From positions 62,001-126,000 of the forward strand of contig NZ_BDBB01000016.1 of the NCBI RefSeq assembly GCF_001612765.1: a stretch of 64,000 nt of DNA, given 5' to 3'. This stretch comes from Nocardia arthritidis NBRC 100137 (lineage in GTDB: Bacteria > Actinomycetota > Actinomycetes > Mycobacteriales > Mycobacteriaceae). Position numbers and translations under genes: made by a program. Below the pieces are notes generated by a model, which saw only the letters and a list, made by a program, of their open reading frames with translations, was not told the DNA's origin and ran no database searches. Positions 1 to 8,873 of this stretch are shown here, piece after piece (the stretch's first letter is position 1; every line of letters starts with the position of its first letter).

Positions 1-1287
1 GTACAGATGGCTGGACTCGCCGTGCAGAACTTCGTCTCGGCGGCGGTCGGCATGGCTGTGGCGGTTGCGCTGGTGCGCGGGTTCGCCCGCAGGCACACCG
101 GCGACCTCGGCAACTTCTGGGTGGATCTGGTGCGCGGCACGCTGCGCATTCTGCTGCCGATCGCGTTCGTGTTCGCGGTCGTGCTGGTGGCGGGCGGTGT
201 GATCCAGAACTTCCACCTGCACGATCAGGTGGCGCAGACCCTGAACGGCACCGAGCAGACGATCACCGGTGGGCCGGTCGCCAGCCAAGAGGTGATCAAG
301 GAACTGGGCACCAACGGCGGCGGCTTCTACAGCGCCAACTCCGCTCACCCGTTCGAGAACCCGACTGCGTGGACCAACTGGGTGGAGATCTTCCTGCTGC
401 TGGTGATCGGCTTTTCGCTGCCGCGCACCTTCGGCCGGATGGTGGGCAGCCGCAAGCAGGGCTACGCGATCGTCGCGGTGATGGGGACGATCGCACTGAT
501 CAGCGTCACACTGACCAATTTCTTCCAGCTCCAGCACCACGGCACCATGCCGACCGCGATCGGCGCCTCGATGGAAGGTGTGGAACAGCGCTTCGGCGTG
601 GCGAACTCGGCGACCTTCGCCGCCTCGACGACACTGACCTCCACCGGAGCCGTCGACTCGTTCCACGACTCCTACACCAGCCTCGGCGGCCTGATGACGA
701 TGTTCAACATGCAGTTGGGCGAGGTCGCGCCGGGCGGCACCGGATCGGGCCTGTACGGCATGTTGATCCTGGCGGTGATCACGGTATTCGTCGCCGGGTT
801 GATGGTCGGTCGCACCCCGGAGTACTTGGGCAAGAAGATCACGCCGCGCGAGATCAAGCTCGCCGCGTCGTATTTCCTGATCAGCCCGCTGATCGTGCTG
901 GTGGGCACCGCCGCGGCGATGGCGATGCCGGGCCAGCGCGCGAGCATGCTGAATTCAGGGCCGCACGGTCTGTCGGAGGTGCTGTACGCGTTCACGTCCG
1001 CGGCCAACAACAACGGCTCGGCATTCGCAGGCCTGACCGGCAACACCGAATGGTACAACACCGCACTCGGTCTCGCCATGCTCTTCGGCCGCTTCCTGCC
1101 GATCATCTTCGTGCTCGCGCTGGCCGGTTCACTGGCCCGGCAGGGTACCACCCCCGCGTCGATCGGCACGCTGCCGACGCACCGGCCGCAGTTCGTCGGC
1201 ATGGTCGTCGGCGTGACGGTGATCCTGGTCGCGCTCACCTTCCTGCCCGCGCTGGCGCTCGGGCCGCTCGCCGAAGGAATCCACTGA
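1..1287 (+). CDS. kdpA: KdpA, potassium-binding subunit of the Kdp ATPase (5' partial)
   Basis: KdpA is the channel-like membrane subunit through which the KdpFABC P-type ATPase imports K+. The frame is open from base 1; 428 codons are present, and the family is about 555 residues, so roughly the first 125 are outside the window. The in-frame ATG at base 7 is internal, because the sequence around it already matches mid-protein KdpA. A selectivity-filter-like stretch [15 protein letters not shown] lies near visible residue 103 and a second Asn-rich loop, [13 protein letters not shown], near residue 332, between many hydrophobic helices. The stop is one base from the kdpB start, so this is an operon with kdpB and kdpC. 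Confidence 0.97.
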   Translation, partial: VQMAGLAVQNFVSAAVGMAVAVALVRGFARRHTGDLGNFWVDLVRGTLRILLPIAFVFAVVLVAGGVIQNFHLHDQVAQTLNGTEQTITGGPVASQEVIKELGTNGGGFYSANSAHPFENPTAWTNWVEIFLLLVIGFSLPRTFGRMVGSRKQGYAIVAVMGTIALISVTLTNFFQLQHHGTMPTAIGASMEGVEQRFGVANSATFAASTTLTSTGAVDSFHDSYTSLGGLMTMFNMQLGEVAPGGTGSGLYGMLILAVITVFVAGLMVGRTPEYLGKKITPREIKLAASYFLISPLIVLVGTAAAMAMPGQRASMLNSGPHGLSEVLYAFTSAANNNGSAFAGLTGNTEWYNTALGLAMLFGRFLPIIFVLALAGSLARQGTTPASIGTLPTHRPQFVGMVVGVTVILVALTFLPALALGPLAEGIH

Positions 1288-1288
1288 C

Positions 1289-3442
1289 ATGTCCAGTTCT
1301 GTAATGGATGAGAAGGTTTCGGCGCATGCCGTGCCCGAGCGGCGGCGGGGCGAGAGCGTCCCCAGGGGAGTGCTCGATCCGAGGATGCTGCTGACCTCGT
1401 TGCCGGACGCGCTACGCAAGCTCGATCCGCGCACCCTGTGGCGCAACCCGGTGATGCTCATCGTCGAGCTGGGCGCGGTGTGGTCGACCGTTCTCACACT
1501 GGCGGATCCGTCCTTTTTCGCCTGGGCGATCGTCGTGTGGCTGTGGCTCACGGTGATCTTCGCGAATCTGGCCGAGGCGGTCGCGGAGGGGCGCGGCAAG
1601 GCGCAAGCCGACACACTGCGTAAGGCGAAGACCGACACCGTCGCACGGCGACTGGTCGAGTGGTCGCCGGGCGCGCGGCCGGTCGAGGAGCGCGTCGCCG
1701 CTCCGGGACTGCGCCGCGGCGATCACGTCGTGGTCGAGGCCGGGCAGGTGATCCCGGGCGACGGCGACGTCGTGGAAGGCATCGCCTCGGTCGACGAGTC
1801 GGCGATCACCGGTGAATCCGCGCCGGTGATCCGGGAATCCGGCGGCGACCGGTCGGCGGTGACCGGCGGCACCACCGTGCTGTCGGACCGGATCGTCGTG
1901 CGGATCACCCAGGAGCCGGGGCGCAGCTTCATCGACAAGATGATCGCGCTGGTGGAGGGCGCGAGCAGGCAGAAGACCCCGAACGAGATCGCGCTGAACA
2001 TCCTGCTGGCGGCGCTGACGATCATCTTCGTCTTCGCGGTCGTCACACTGCAGCCGATGGCGATCTTCAGCAAGTCGAACAATCCGGGGGTGCCGGACAG
2101 CGCGGCGCTGGACACGCACGGTGTCACCGGCATCGTGCTGGTCTCGCTGCTGGTGTGCCTGATCCCTACGACCATCGGCGCGCTGCTGTCGGCCATCGGC
2201 ATCGCGGGCATGGACCGGCTGGTGCAACGCAACGTGCTCGCCATGTCCGGGCGCGCCGTCGAGGCCGCCGGAGACGTCAACACGCTGCTGCTGGACAAGA
2301 CCGGCACGATCACCCTCGGCAACCGCCAGGCCGCGGACTTCGTCCCGGTACCGGCCGTGAGCAAGGAAGAATTGGCCGACGCCGCACAGCTTTCCAGCCT
2401 GGCCGACGAGACACCAGAGGGTCGCTCCATCGTGGTCTACGCCAAACAGGTGTACGGGCTGCGGGAGCGGACGCCAGGCGAACTGATCCACGCACACTGG
2501 GTCGAGTTCACCGCGCAGACCCGGATGTCGGGCGTCGACATCGATGGCCGCCTCCTGCGCAAGGGCGCAGCGAGCGCGGTCACCGAATGGGTGCGAGCCC
2601 ACGGCGGTTCGGTACCGAGCGAACTCGGCGCGACCGTGGACGGGATCTCCGCGGCGGGCGGCACACCGCTGGTCGTCGGCCGGGTGGCCGACGGAACGGC
2701 GAAAGTGCTCGGCGTGATCCACCTCAAGGATGTGGTGAAGCAGGGCATGCGGGAACGGTTCGACGAGATGCGCCGGATGGGCATCCGGACGGTGATGATC
2801 ACCGGCGACAACCCGTTGACCGCCAAGGCGATCGCCGATGAGGCAGGGGTCGACGACTTCCTCGCCGAGGCGACGCCGGAGGACAAGCTGGCACTGATCA
2901 AGCGGGAACAGGACGGCGGACGGCTGGTCGCGATGACCGGTGACGGCACCAACGACGCGCCCGCGCTGGCGCAGGCCGACGTGGGCGTCGCGATGAACAC
3001 CGGCACCTCGGCCGCGAAGGAGGCGGGCAACATGGTCGATCTGGACTCCGATCCGACCAAGCTGATCGAGATCGTGGAGATCGGCAAGCAGTTGCTCATC
3101 ACCCGCGGTGCACTGACCACGTTCTCCATCGCCAACGACATCGCGAAGTACTTCGCCATCATTCCGGCGCTGTTCGTGACGCTGTTCCCCGGTCTGGACC
3201 GGCTCAACGTGATGCGCCTGGCCAGTCCGCAGTCGGCGATCCTGTCGGCGGTGATCTTCAACGCCCTCGTCATCGTGGCGCTCATCCCGCTCGCGCTGCG
3301 CGGTGTGCGCTACCGGCCGTCCCACGCGTCGAAGTTGCTCAGCCGCAATCTCACCGTCTACGGACTCGGCGGCGTCATCGCGCCGTTCCTCGGCATCAAA
3401 CTCATCGACCTCGTTGTCCACTTCCTCCCCGGGATGTCCTGA
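1289..3442 (+). CDS. kdpB: KdpB, P-type ATPase catalytic subunit
   Basis: KdpB hydrolyses ATP to drive K+ uptake by KdpFABC. The 717 residues carry the P-type ATPase signatures in order: actuator-loop TGES (about 174-177), phosphorylation motif DKTGT with the acceptor Asp near 336, and the hinge motif GDGTNDAPA near 551. The C-terminus has membrane helices (for example around residues 640-700). The N-terminus is about 30 residues longer than in the enterobacterial protein. The ATG lies one base after the kdpA stop and kdpC begins one base after its stop, so the three are almost certainly co-transcribed. No KdpD/KdpE sensor pair follows; it may lie upstream of the window. Confidence 0.98.
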   Translation: MSSSVMDEKVSAHAVPERRRGESVPRGVLDPRMLLTSLPDALRKLDPRTLWRNPVMLIVELGAVWSTVLTLADPSFFAWAIVVWLWLTVIFANLAEAVAEGRGKAQADTLRKAKTDTVARRLVEWSPGARPVEERVAAPGLRRGDHVVVEAGQVIPGDGDVVEGIASVDESAITGESAPVIRESGGDRSAVTGGTTVLSDRIVVRITQEPGRSFIDKMIALVEGASRQKTPNEIALNILLAALTIIFVFAVVTLQPMAIFSKSNNPGVPDSAALDTHGVTGIVLVSLLVCLIPTTIGALLSAIGIAGMDRLVQRNVLAMSGRAVEAAGDVNTLLLDKTGTITLGNRQAADFVPVPAVSKEELADAAQLSSLADETPEGRSIVVYAKQVYGLRERTPGELIHAHWVEFTAQTRMSGVDIDGRLLRKGAASAVTEWVRAHGGSVPSELGATVDGISAAGGTPLVVGRVADGTAKVLGVIHLKDVVKQGMRERFDEMRRMGIRTVMITGDNPLTAKAIADEAGVDDFLAEATPEDKLALIKREQDGGRLVAMTGDGTNDAPALAQADVGVAMNTGTSAAKEAGNMVDLDSDPTKLIEIVEIGKQLLITRGALTTFSIANDIAKYFAIIPALFVTLFPGLDRLNVMRLASPQSAILSAVIFNALVIVALIPLALRGVRYRPSHASKLLSRNLTVYGLGGVIAPFLGIKLIDLVVHFLPGMS

Positions 3443-3443
3443 G

Positions 3444-4316
3444 ATGCGCCTTTCGACCTGGATCCGACAGCATCTCGCCGCGTTGCGCGCCCTGCTCGTA
3501 CTCACGGCGATCACCGGAATCGGCTATCCCCTGGCGGTACTCGCGGTGGCGCAGCTACCCGGGCTGCACGACAAGGCGGACGGTTCACTGCTCGAGGCGA
3601 ACGGATCGATCGTGGGCTCCGCCCTCATCGGTCAATCGTTCACCGACGACGCCGGCGGTGCCGCCCTCGCGCAGTATTTCCAGAGTCGCCCGTCGGCCGC
3701 TGGTCACGGCTACGACCCGATGGCCACGGCGGCGAGCAATCTCGGACCGGAGGACATCGTGGACACCGCGTCGCGGGCTAGCTTGCTCACCACCGTGTGC
3801 GCGCGTAGCAAGTCGGTCGGCGACCGTGAGGGGGTCGACGGCAGTCGCCCGTTCTGTACGAAAGACGGCGTGGGCGCGGTCCTCTCGGTGATCGGTCCTC
3901 GTGGCGCCGACGGCGACGTGGCACATCCGGTGCAGGTCGTCAGCGTCAACCAGGTCTGCCCCGCGCGGCCGTTCCTCGCCACCTATCGCGGAGTGCGTGT
4001 CGAATGTGCCGAACCCGGCCGGGACTACACCCTCGGCCGGATCGTGCCGATTCGCGGTGACGCCCCGGACGCCCCGGCGGTGCCCCCGGACGCCGTATCC
4101 GCGAGCGGCAGTGGGCTGGACCCCCATATCTCACCGGAGTACGCGACCATTCAGGTGGCACGCGTCGCGAAGGCACGCGGGATCACCGAGGGGCAGGTGC
4201 GGGCACTGGTCGACGAACACACCCGCGGCCGGACCCTAGGGTTCCTGGGTGAGCCGCGGGTCGACGTCCTGCGATTGAATCTGGATCTGGATCAGCGCTA
4301 CCCGTACCGCGGCTGA
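3444..4316 (+). CDS. kdpC: KdpC, accessory subunit of the Kdp ATPase
   Basis: KdpC stabilises the KdpFABC complex and raises ATP affinity. The chosen ATG gives 290 residues, beginning MRLSTWIRQHLAALRALL, with a single N-terminal membrane helix (about residues 10-35) followed by an outside domain, the family architecture. The motif NPGxDP-like segment is partly degenerate here, but the C-terminal DPHISPEYA and GEPRVDVLRLNLDLD stretches are typical of KdpC. The protein is longer than the roughly 190 residues of the enterobacterial one, as is usual in actinomycetes. An upstream in-frame start inside kdpB was not used because it would overlap KdpB by 140 bases. Confidence 0.96.
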   Translation: MRLSTWIRQHLAALRALLVLTAITGIGYPLAVLAVAQLPGLHDKADGSLLEANGSIVGSALIGQSFTDDAGGAALAQYFQSRPSAAGHGYDPMATAASNLGPEDIVDTASRASLLTTVCARSKSVGDREGVDGSRPFCTKDGVGAVLSVIGPRGADGDVAHPVQVVSVNQVCPARPFLATYRGVRVECAEPGRDYTLGRIVPIRGDAPDAPAVPPDAVSASGSGLDPHISPEYATIQVARVAKARGITEGQVRALVDEHTRGRTLGFLGEPRVDVLRLNLDLDQRYPYRG

Positions 4317-4319
4317 GCG

Positions 4320-4356
4320 GGATCGCGGGTGGCCGCACTCGATCCACCCGCGATCC
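4320..4356. terminator. Perfect inverted repeat between convergent kdpC and the hydrolase gene
   Basis: A 13-bp perfect inverted repeat (arms 4320-4332 and 4344-4356, left arm GGATCGCGGGTGG) with an 11-base loop sits between two converging genes. There is no T-tract. It is probably a bidirectional terminator or mRNA end. Confidence 0.7.
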
Positions 4357-4364
4357 TCGAGGTC

Positions 4365-4991
4365 TCAGTGACCGCGGGCGATCCACTCGGCCAGGAACGG
4401 TTTCTCCGCGCCGATGGTGGTGGAATCGCCGTGCCCGGTGTGCACCGCGGTTTCCTCCGGCAGCGTCAGCAGGCGGTCGCGGATCGACTCGATGATCGTG
4501 CCGAAATCGGAGAACGAGCGACCGGTCGCGCCGGGCCCGCCCGCGAACAGCGTGTCGCCCGTGAACACGGCTTTCGCGTCCGGCAGGTGCAGGGCGACCG
4601 AGCCGGGGGAGTGCCCGGGCGTGTGCAGGACGTGGATCTCGGTGTTCGCCACGGGTATCCGATCGCCGTCCGTGAGCGGCTGGTAGCCGGCGTCCGGGTG
4701 GGTCATGCGCCACAGCGGCTCGTCGCCGGGATGCAGCAGGACCGGTGCGTTCAAGCGTTCGGCGAGTTCGGGCGCCACCGTCACGTGATCGTTGTGCCCG
4801 TGGGTGCACACGATCGCGCGGACGGCGCGGCCCGCGACCGCCGCGACGATCGGGCCCGCGTCGTGGGCGGCATCGATGACGACCACCTCGTCGTCGTCAC
4901 CGACCAGCCAGATGTTGTTGTCCACCGCCCAGGTGCCGCCGTCCAGGCAGAAGTCGCCGGAGGTGACGACGCGGTCGATGCGGGCGGTCAC
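4365..4991 (-). CDS. Metallo-beta-lactamase-fold hydrolase paired with the mycothiol dehydrogenase
   Basis: A 208-residue MBL-fold hydrolase of the glyoxalase II-like type. The metal motif HGHNDH is at residues 64-69, followed by HTPGHSPGS and FTGDTLF, which supply the further metal ligands, and a C-terminal TGHGDST. Its GTG start overlaps the stop of the upstream dehydrogenase in a GTGA arrangement, so the two are translationally coupled. The same pair occurs in mycobacteria. By inference it could hydrolyse the S-formylmycothiol thioester made by the dehydrogenase, completing formaldehyde detoxification; the fold is certain, the substrate is not. Confidence 0.9.
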   Translation of the reverse strand: MTARIDRVVTSGDFCLDGGTWAVDNNIWLVGDDDEVVVIDAAHDAGPIVAAVAGRAVRAIVCTHGHNDHVTVAPELAERLNAPVLLHPGDEPLWRMTHPDAGYQPLTDGDRIPVANTEIHVLHTPGHSPGSVALHLPDAKAVFTGDTLFAGGPGATGRSFSDFGTIIESIRDRLLTLPEETAVHTGHGDSTTIGAEKPFLAEWIARGH

Positions 4992-6073
4992 CAGACCACC
5001 ACCGAGCGCAGCACATCACCGGTGTGCATCTCGGCGAAGGCCCGCTCCACCTGGTCGAGCCCGATGCGTTCGGTGACGAAGCGGTCCAGCGGCAGCCGTC
5101 CCTGGCGGTGCAGGCCGATCAAGGTGGGGAAGTCGCGTTCCGGCAGGCAGTCGCCGTACCAGGAAGATTTCAGCGCGCCGCCGCGGGAGAAAAGGTCCAG
5201 CAGCGGCATCTCGATGGTCATCTCCGGGGTCGGCACGCCGACGAGCACCACCGTGCCGGCCAGGTCGCGGCCGTAGAACGCCTGCTTCCAGGTCTCCGGC
5301 CGTCCGACGGCCTCGATGACGACGTCGGCGCCCCACCCGTCGGTGTACTCCTGGATCTTCTCGATCACGTCCTCGGTGGTGGCGTCGATCGTGTGGGTGG
5401 CGCCGAAGTCCTTGGCCAAGCGCAGTTTCCGGGTGTCGCGGTCCACCGCGATGATGGTCCTGGCCCCCGCCAGCCGGGCCCCGGCGATAGCCGCGTCCCC
5501 GACGCCGCCGCAGCCGATCACCGCGACGGTGTCGCCGGTCGACACGTTGCCGGTGTTCATCGCCGCGCCGATGCCCGCCATCACGCCGCAGCCGAGCAGG
5601 CCTGCCACCGCGGGGTCGGCCGCCGGATCGACCTTGGTGCACTGGCCCTCGTGCACCAAGGTCTTGTCGGCGAAGGCTCCGATGCCCAGCGCGGGGGTCA
5701 GCTCGGTCCCGTCGGCGAGGGTCATCTTCTTGCTCGCGTTGCGGCTGTCGAAGCAGTACCAGGGACGGCCTCGTTTGCACGCCCGGCACTCGCCGCAGAC
5801 CGCGCGCCAGTTGAGAATCACGTAGTCACCCTCCGCCACGTGGGTGACCGCGGCGCCCACGGTTTCCACCACGCCCGCCGCCTCGTGACCGAGCAGGAAC
5901 GGGAAGTCGTCGGTGATACCGCCTTCGCGATAGTGCAGGTCGGTGTGGCAGACACCACAAGCCTGAACCCGCACCACCACGTCGTGCGGTCCGGGATCCG
6001 GGATCACCACCTCGACGATCTCGACCGGTGCGCCTTTGCTGCGGGCCACGACCCCGCGGACGGTTTCCGACAC
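4988..6073 (-). CDS. Zinc alcohol dehydrogenase, probable S-(hydroxymethyl)mycothiol dehydrogenase
   Basis: A 361-residue class III-type zinc alcohol dehydrogenase. The catalytic zinc Cys is C42 in [10 protein letters not shown], followed by GHEAAG; the structural-zinc cluster [15 protein letters not shown] is intact near residues 94-108; the Rossmann motif GCGGVGDAA follows. The family oxidises the formaldehyde-mycothiol adduct with NAD and can also reduce S-nitrosomycothiol. The GTG at 6073 is preferred over longer in-frame starts because an excellent GGAGGAGG ribosome site lies just before it and the protein then begins where the family does. The gene overlaps the hydrolase downstream and diverges from the DUF1707 gene. 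Confidence 0.93.
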   Translation of the reverse strand: MSETVRGVVARSKGAPVEIVEVVIPDPGPHDVVVRVQACGVCHTDLHYREGGITDDFPFLLGHEAAGVVETVGAAVTHVAEGDYVILNWRAVCGECRACKRGRPWYCFDSRNASKKMTLADGTELTPALGIGAFADKTLVHEGQCTKVDPAADPAVAGLLGCGVMAGIGAAMNTGNVSTGDTVAVIGCGGVGDAAIAGARLAGARTIIAVDRDTRKLRLAKDFGATHTIDATTEDVIEKIQEYTDGWGADVVIEAVGRPETWKQAFYGRDLAGTVVLVGVPTPEMTIEMPLLDLFSRGGALKSSWYGDCLPERDFPTLIGLHRQGRLPLDRFVTERIGLDQVERAFAEMHTGDVLRSVVVW

Positions 6074-6226
6074 CTGTTCCTCCTCCAGCGAGTTGATCGG
6101 GACGCGGAGCCGGCCGTTCGGCGGGCCCGCGAGCCGAACACCTGTCCATACAGTTGTTCTCGTCCAACCGAACATTACCGCCGCCGGGTGGGAAGTCCCC
6201 GCTTTCGGGCGCTGAACGTCCAAGGG

Positions 6227-6279
6227 TTGACATTCCACTTTGGAGGGTTATGCTAGATCTATATTCCACTATGGAGGGT
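6227..6279 (+). promoter_or_regulatory. Sigma70-type promoter with two direct-repeat operators for the DUF1707 gene
   Basis: A consensus -35 TTGACA (6227-6232) and a -10 TATGCT (6249-6254) are separated by 16 bp. The spacer holds ATTCCACTTTGGAGGGT (6232-6248), and a near-identical copy, ATTCCACTATGGAGGGT (6263-6279), covers the expected transcription start. The copies are 31 bp apart, about three helical turns, and each contains the inverted core TCCA-N3-TGGA. This looks like a tightly repressed promoter; the regulator is not identifiable nearby. Confidence 0.75.
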
Positions 6280-6301
6280 GGAACCGTCGATAGGACCAGG
6301 C

Positions 6302-6727
6302 ATGGACATCTCCACCGGCACCCGCGCCTCGAATGCCGAACGCGACGCCGTGGTGCGCCTGCTCGGCAGGCATATGGCAGACGGGCGGCTCGATCTGCCC
6401 GAATACGACCAGCGCGTCGCTCAGGTGTACGCGACCACCGATCGTGAGGATTTGCGCTCGGTGCTGTCCGATCTGCCCGAACTCGGCAAGGATGCCGTCG
6501 CACCGGCTTCCGCGCGCCCGCGCATCCCGATCTGGCAGCGCATCGAGGGCAGCACCTGGCTCGCCGTGAGCCTGCTGGTGCTCGTCATCTGGGGTGCGGT
6601 CTCGCTGAGCGTCGGCGCCTTGACCTACTTCTGGCCGATCTGGGTGATCGGCCCGTGGGGCGCTGTCCTCGCCTTCCGTATGGTGGCCGGCTTCGAGAAC
6701 GGCCGGTTCACCCACCGCGCGAGCTGA
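6302..6727 (+). CDS. DUF1707 membrane protein
   Basis: A 141-residue protein with an N-terminal DUF1707 domain (about residues 7-60; RASNAERDAVVRLLGRHMADGRL and LDLPEYDQRV are characteristic) followed by two hydrophobic helices (about 84-105 and 110-130). DUF1707 is common in actinomycetes and has no settled function; it often precedes membrane segments. The ATG at 6302 starts exactly at the family start; a GTG at 6278 is possible but lies inside the downstream operator copy. It is a single-gene unit, divergent from the alcohol dehydrogenase, and ends at a strong terminator. Confidence 0.88.
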   Translation: MDISTGTRASNAERDAVVRLLGRHMADGRLDLPEYDQRVAQVYATTDREDLRSVLSDLPELGKDAVAPASARPRIPIWQRIEGSTWLAVSLLVLVIWGAVSLSVGALTYFWPIWVIGPWGAVLAFRMVAGFENGRFTHRAS

Positions 6728-6737
6728 GCCCCGCTTC

Positions 6738-6775
6738 TCGGCGCTGTCACCCGGCGCACCGGGTGACAGCGCCGA
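6738..6775. terminator. 17-bp perfect hairpin terminator
   Basis: Arms 6738-6754 (TCGGCGCTGTCACCCGG) and 6759-6775 are perfectly complementary with a 4-base CGCA loop, and TTT follows on the + strand. It lies between the converging DUF1707 gene and the Arg/Pro-rich protein gene, so it can terminate both. Confidence 0.85.
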
Positions 6776-6784
6776 TTTCGTGTC

Positions 6785-8434
6785 CTACCACCCGCGCCGC
6801 GAGGTGGACTCGTGCGAGGGGGCCGGGTTTTCGCGCCGTGAGCGCTGATCGCCGCGATGGCGGCGGTCGGGTGGCGGTTGATCGTAGGTCCGCTCCGGGG
6901 TGCGTTCGGACGGTGTCGGCCGGTCCCGCCGACCGGTCCTCGGCTCGAAGTCCATCGGCGGCTGAAGGTTGCGCCCTGACTGCCGACCGGGTCGTGAACG
7001 AGGGGAATCGGTCTCGTCGGGGTAGCGATCCGGCTGCCGGGCGACGTGCTGGTCGTCCTCGGCGAGTTCGCGGTGTCGACGTCTCGGGAGGTCGGGACGG
7101 TCGGGGGTGGGCCGGGTGGGCACTTGCGGCTCTTCCGCACCGGGCCACCGATCGCTGCGCTGCGCCGATTCGGGTTCGCCTCGTCGACGGCGCGCCGGGG
7201 ACGTTCGCGCCGGCGAGCCGTAGCCGTCCGACCGGAGGTTCTGTTGCCCCGAGTCGTCGCGTGATCGTCGATCGGCACCGGCGCGGTGGGATGAGGGTCG
7301 GGGGGCGGCGGCGCTTGGTGTGGAGCGGCGCTCGGAAGCTCTCGGAGCGGCCGGAGGTCGTTCGCGACCGGACGAGAGCCGCGCATGCTCGTCGTCCACA
7401 GCTTTGGCCGACCGGCGTGCGGTTCCGGTGCCGGACGCGTCATCAGGCAGCTTGCGGAGGGACTTGCCCGCACGCGGCGGCTGCGGTGGACGGCCCGGCT
7501 GGAGGACGGGTAGTTCGCGGGTGGTCTGCGCGGCGTTGACGCCCTTCTCCCGGTAGGTCGCGGGAATGTCGTGGGCGCGCAGCCATGCGCCGGGGTCTCG
7601 GCGGGCGCCGGCGTCCAGCCAGGGAATGGTGTCCTCGAGCAGATCGAGGAGGTCGCCGGGCCCGTCGCCGAGGGCGCTGCGAATCGCGTGGAAGGCGTCG
7701 GGGTGAAACGTCCACTTCCATTCGGAGGGCGGATGCCCACTGCCGTGCCACCGGCCGTGCACGACGAGGTCGCCGGAGCGGCCGATCCTGGCTCGCACCG
7801 TTCGCCTGTTCGATTCGACGACGAGTTCGCCCGTCTCGGTGCGGGTGATCTGCTCTGTCTCGTCATGGTCGTCGAGCTCGTCGGGGTCGGCTTCATCGTC
7901 GGGGTCGACGCGGCGAATCCATTTCGTCATCGCGTTCAGGGTTGGCAGGGGCAGCCGTTCGCCCGAGGCGCCGCGGCGGGTGATCCGCAATGTCCGCGCA
8001 ATCCCGGAGACGAGATCGGCGCGCCCTGCGGAATCCTCGGGTTCGAGCTGGTCGTCGTGTTCGAGGTCGACCACGGGAGCATGCCTCCCGGCCGCATCCG
8101 TGCGATGCGCTCGCTCGCCCCTGCCATACGCCGTGCCCGCGCGATGACCGGTTCGACCGGGAAAATTCCCAGGACTGGGAGTTTCGTACTGCTCGGCGTC
8201 GCCCCACCGCGCATCGGCGTCCTGCTCCGGCCCCCGCAGCTTGATCTCGAACCACGCCGCGGCCAGGGCGGCTACACCGAGAGCGGCCGCGACCGCCACC
8301 TCCACCCGCACATCGCCGAGCAGCGCGCTCTTGCTGCGCTCGCAGGCGTGCAGGAACACCAGGCTGCCGAGCACCAGCCCCGCGATCCGGGCAAGGCGCA
8401 GCCGCGTGCTCGTCCCTGGTGAGGGGGCAGACAT
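6785..8434 (-). CDS. Membrane-anchored hypothetical protein with long Arg/Pro-rich tail
   Basis: 549 residues and not recognised as a named family. Two hydrophobic segments (about residues 14-28 and 44-62) precede a middle region (about 150-290) that looks folded, including [18 protein letters not shown] and [20 protein letters not shown]. Residues from about 300 to the end are low-complexity, rich in Arg, Pro, Ser and Asp, and probably disordered. The frame stays open for 1.65 kb and starts at an ATG with a GGGAG ribosome site 9 bases upstream and a TACGAT -10-like hexamer at 8475-8480. It diverges from smc. A role in binding nucleic acid or cell-wall polymers through the basic tail is only a guess. 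Confidence 0.75.
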   Translation of the reverse strand: MSAPSPGTSTRLRLARIAGLVLGSLVFLHACERSKSALLGDVRVEVAVAAALGVAALAAAWFEIKLRGPEQDADARWGDAEQYETPSPGNFPGRTGHRAGTAYGRGERAHRTDAAGRHAPVVDLEHDDQLEPEDSAGRADLVSGIARTLRITRRGASGERLPLPTLNAMTKWIRRVDPDDEADPDELDDHDETEQITRTETGELVVESNRRTVRARIGRSGDLVVHGRWHGSGHPPSEWKWTFHPDAFHAIRSALGDGPGDLLDLLEDTIPWLDAGARRDPGAWLRAHDIPATYREKGVNAAQTTRELPVLQPGRPPQPPRAGKSLRKLPDDASGTGTARRSAKAVDDEHARLSSGRERPPAAPRASERRSTPSAAAPRPSSHRAGADRRSRDDSGQQNLRSDGYGSPARTSPARRRRGEPESAQRSDRWPGAEEPQVPTRPTPDRPDLPRRRHRELAEDDQHVARQPDRYPDETDSPRSRPGRQSGRNLQPPMDFEPRTGRRDRPTPSERTPERTYDQPPPDRRHRGDQRSRRENPAPSHESTSRRGW

Positions 8435-8873
8435 CGTGGTGCGCTCCCGAACGTTCCGCTGGCGAATCAGAGGGATCGTATGTGGCCGGAGGGCGCGGCG
8501 TCAGTGCCAGTTCGAGACCGCCCGAATTCTGCGGACCCACGGGCCGGGAAGCGGACCGGCGATCGAGCGAACACGCAGGGGTGGCGTGCCGTCGCGGGCG
8601 AGGGCCGAATGGTCCGCGGTTCGCGCGCCACCGGTCTCGAACGGGTGCCACGGACAGTGCTGTGCGCCGTCCGGGCAAACCCCGGGCACATCGAAATGCG
8701 CGCGAACCGGCGGCGAGTCGATAACCTACGGATATCGCCGAACCGGCACTCGGCCGCGTGCCGTCGGGGCCGGGGAGCGCCCGGCACGCGACGGCTACCA
8801 TGACTGGTCGCCGGATGCGCTGCCTCGACCGCGCGAAACGCCGACCGGGCAGAACACGGAAAGGTCGTCGAAC
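8435..8873. other. Divergent intergenic region upstream of smc
   Basis: 439 bases with no gene I can support. It should hold the promoter of the leftward membrane-protein gene (TACGAT at 8475-8480 on the - strand) and of smc (TACCAT at 8796-8801 on the + strand, predicting a leader of about 65 bases). The acylphosphatase gene that precedes smc in mycobacteria is not present. Confidence 0.5.

Noticed and set aside
8467..8787. Open frames in the gap before smc, checked as a possible acylphosphatase remnant.
   Set aside because: Composition is Arg/Pro-rich with no acylphosphatase motif; no coding support.
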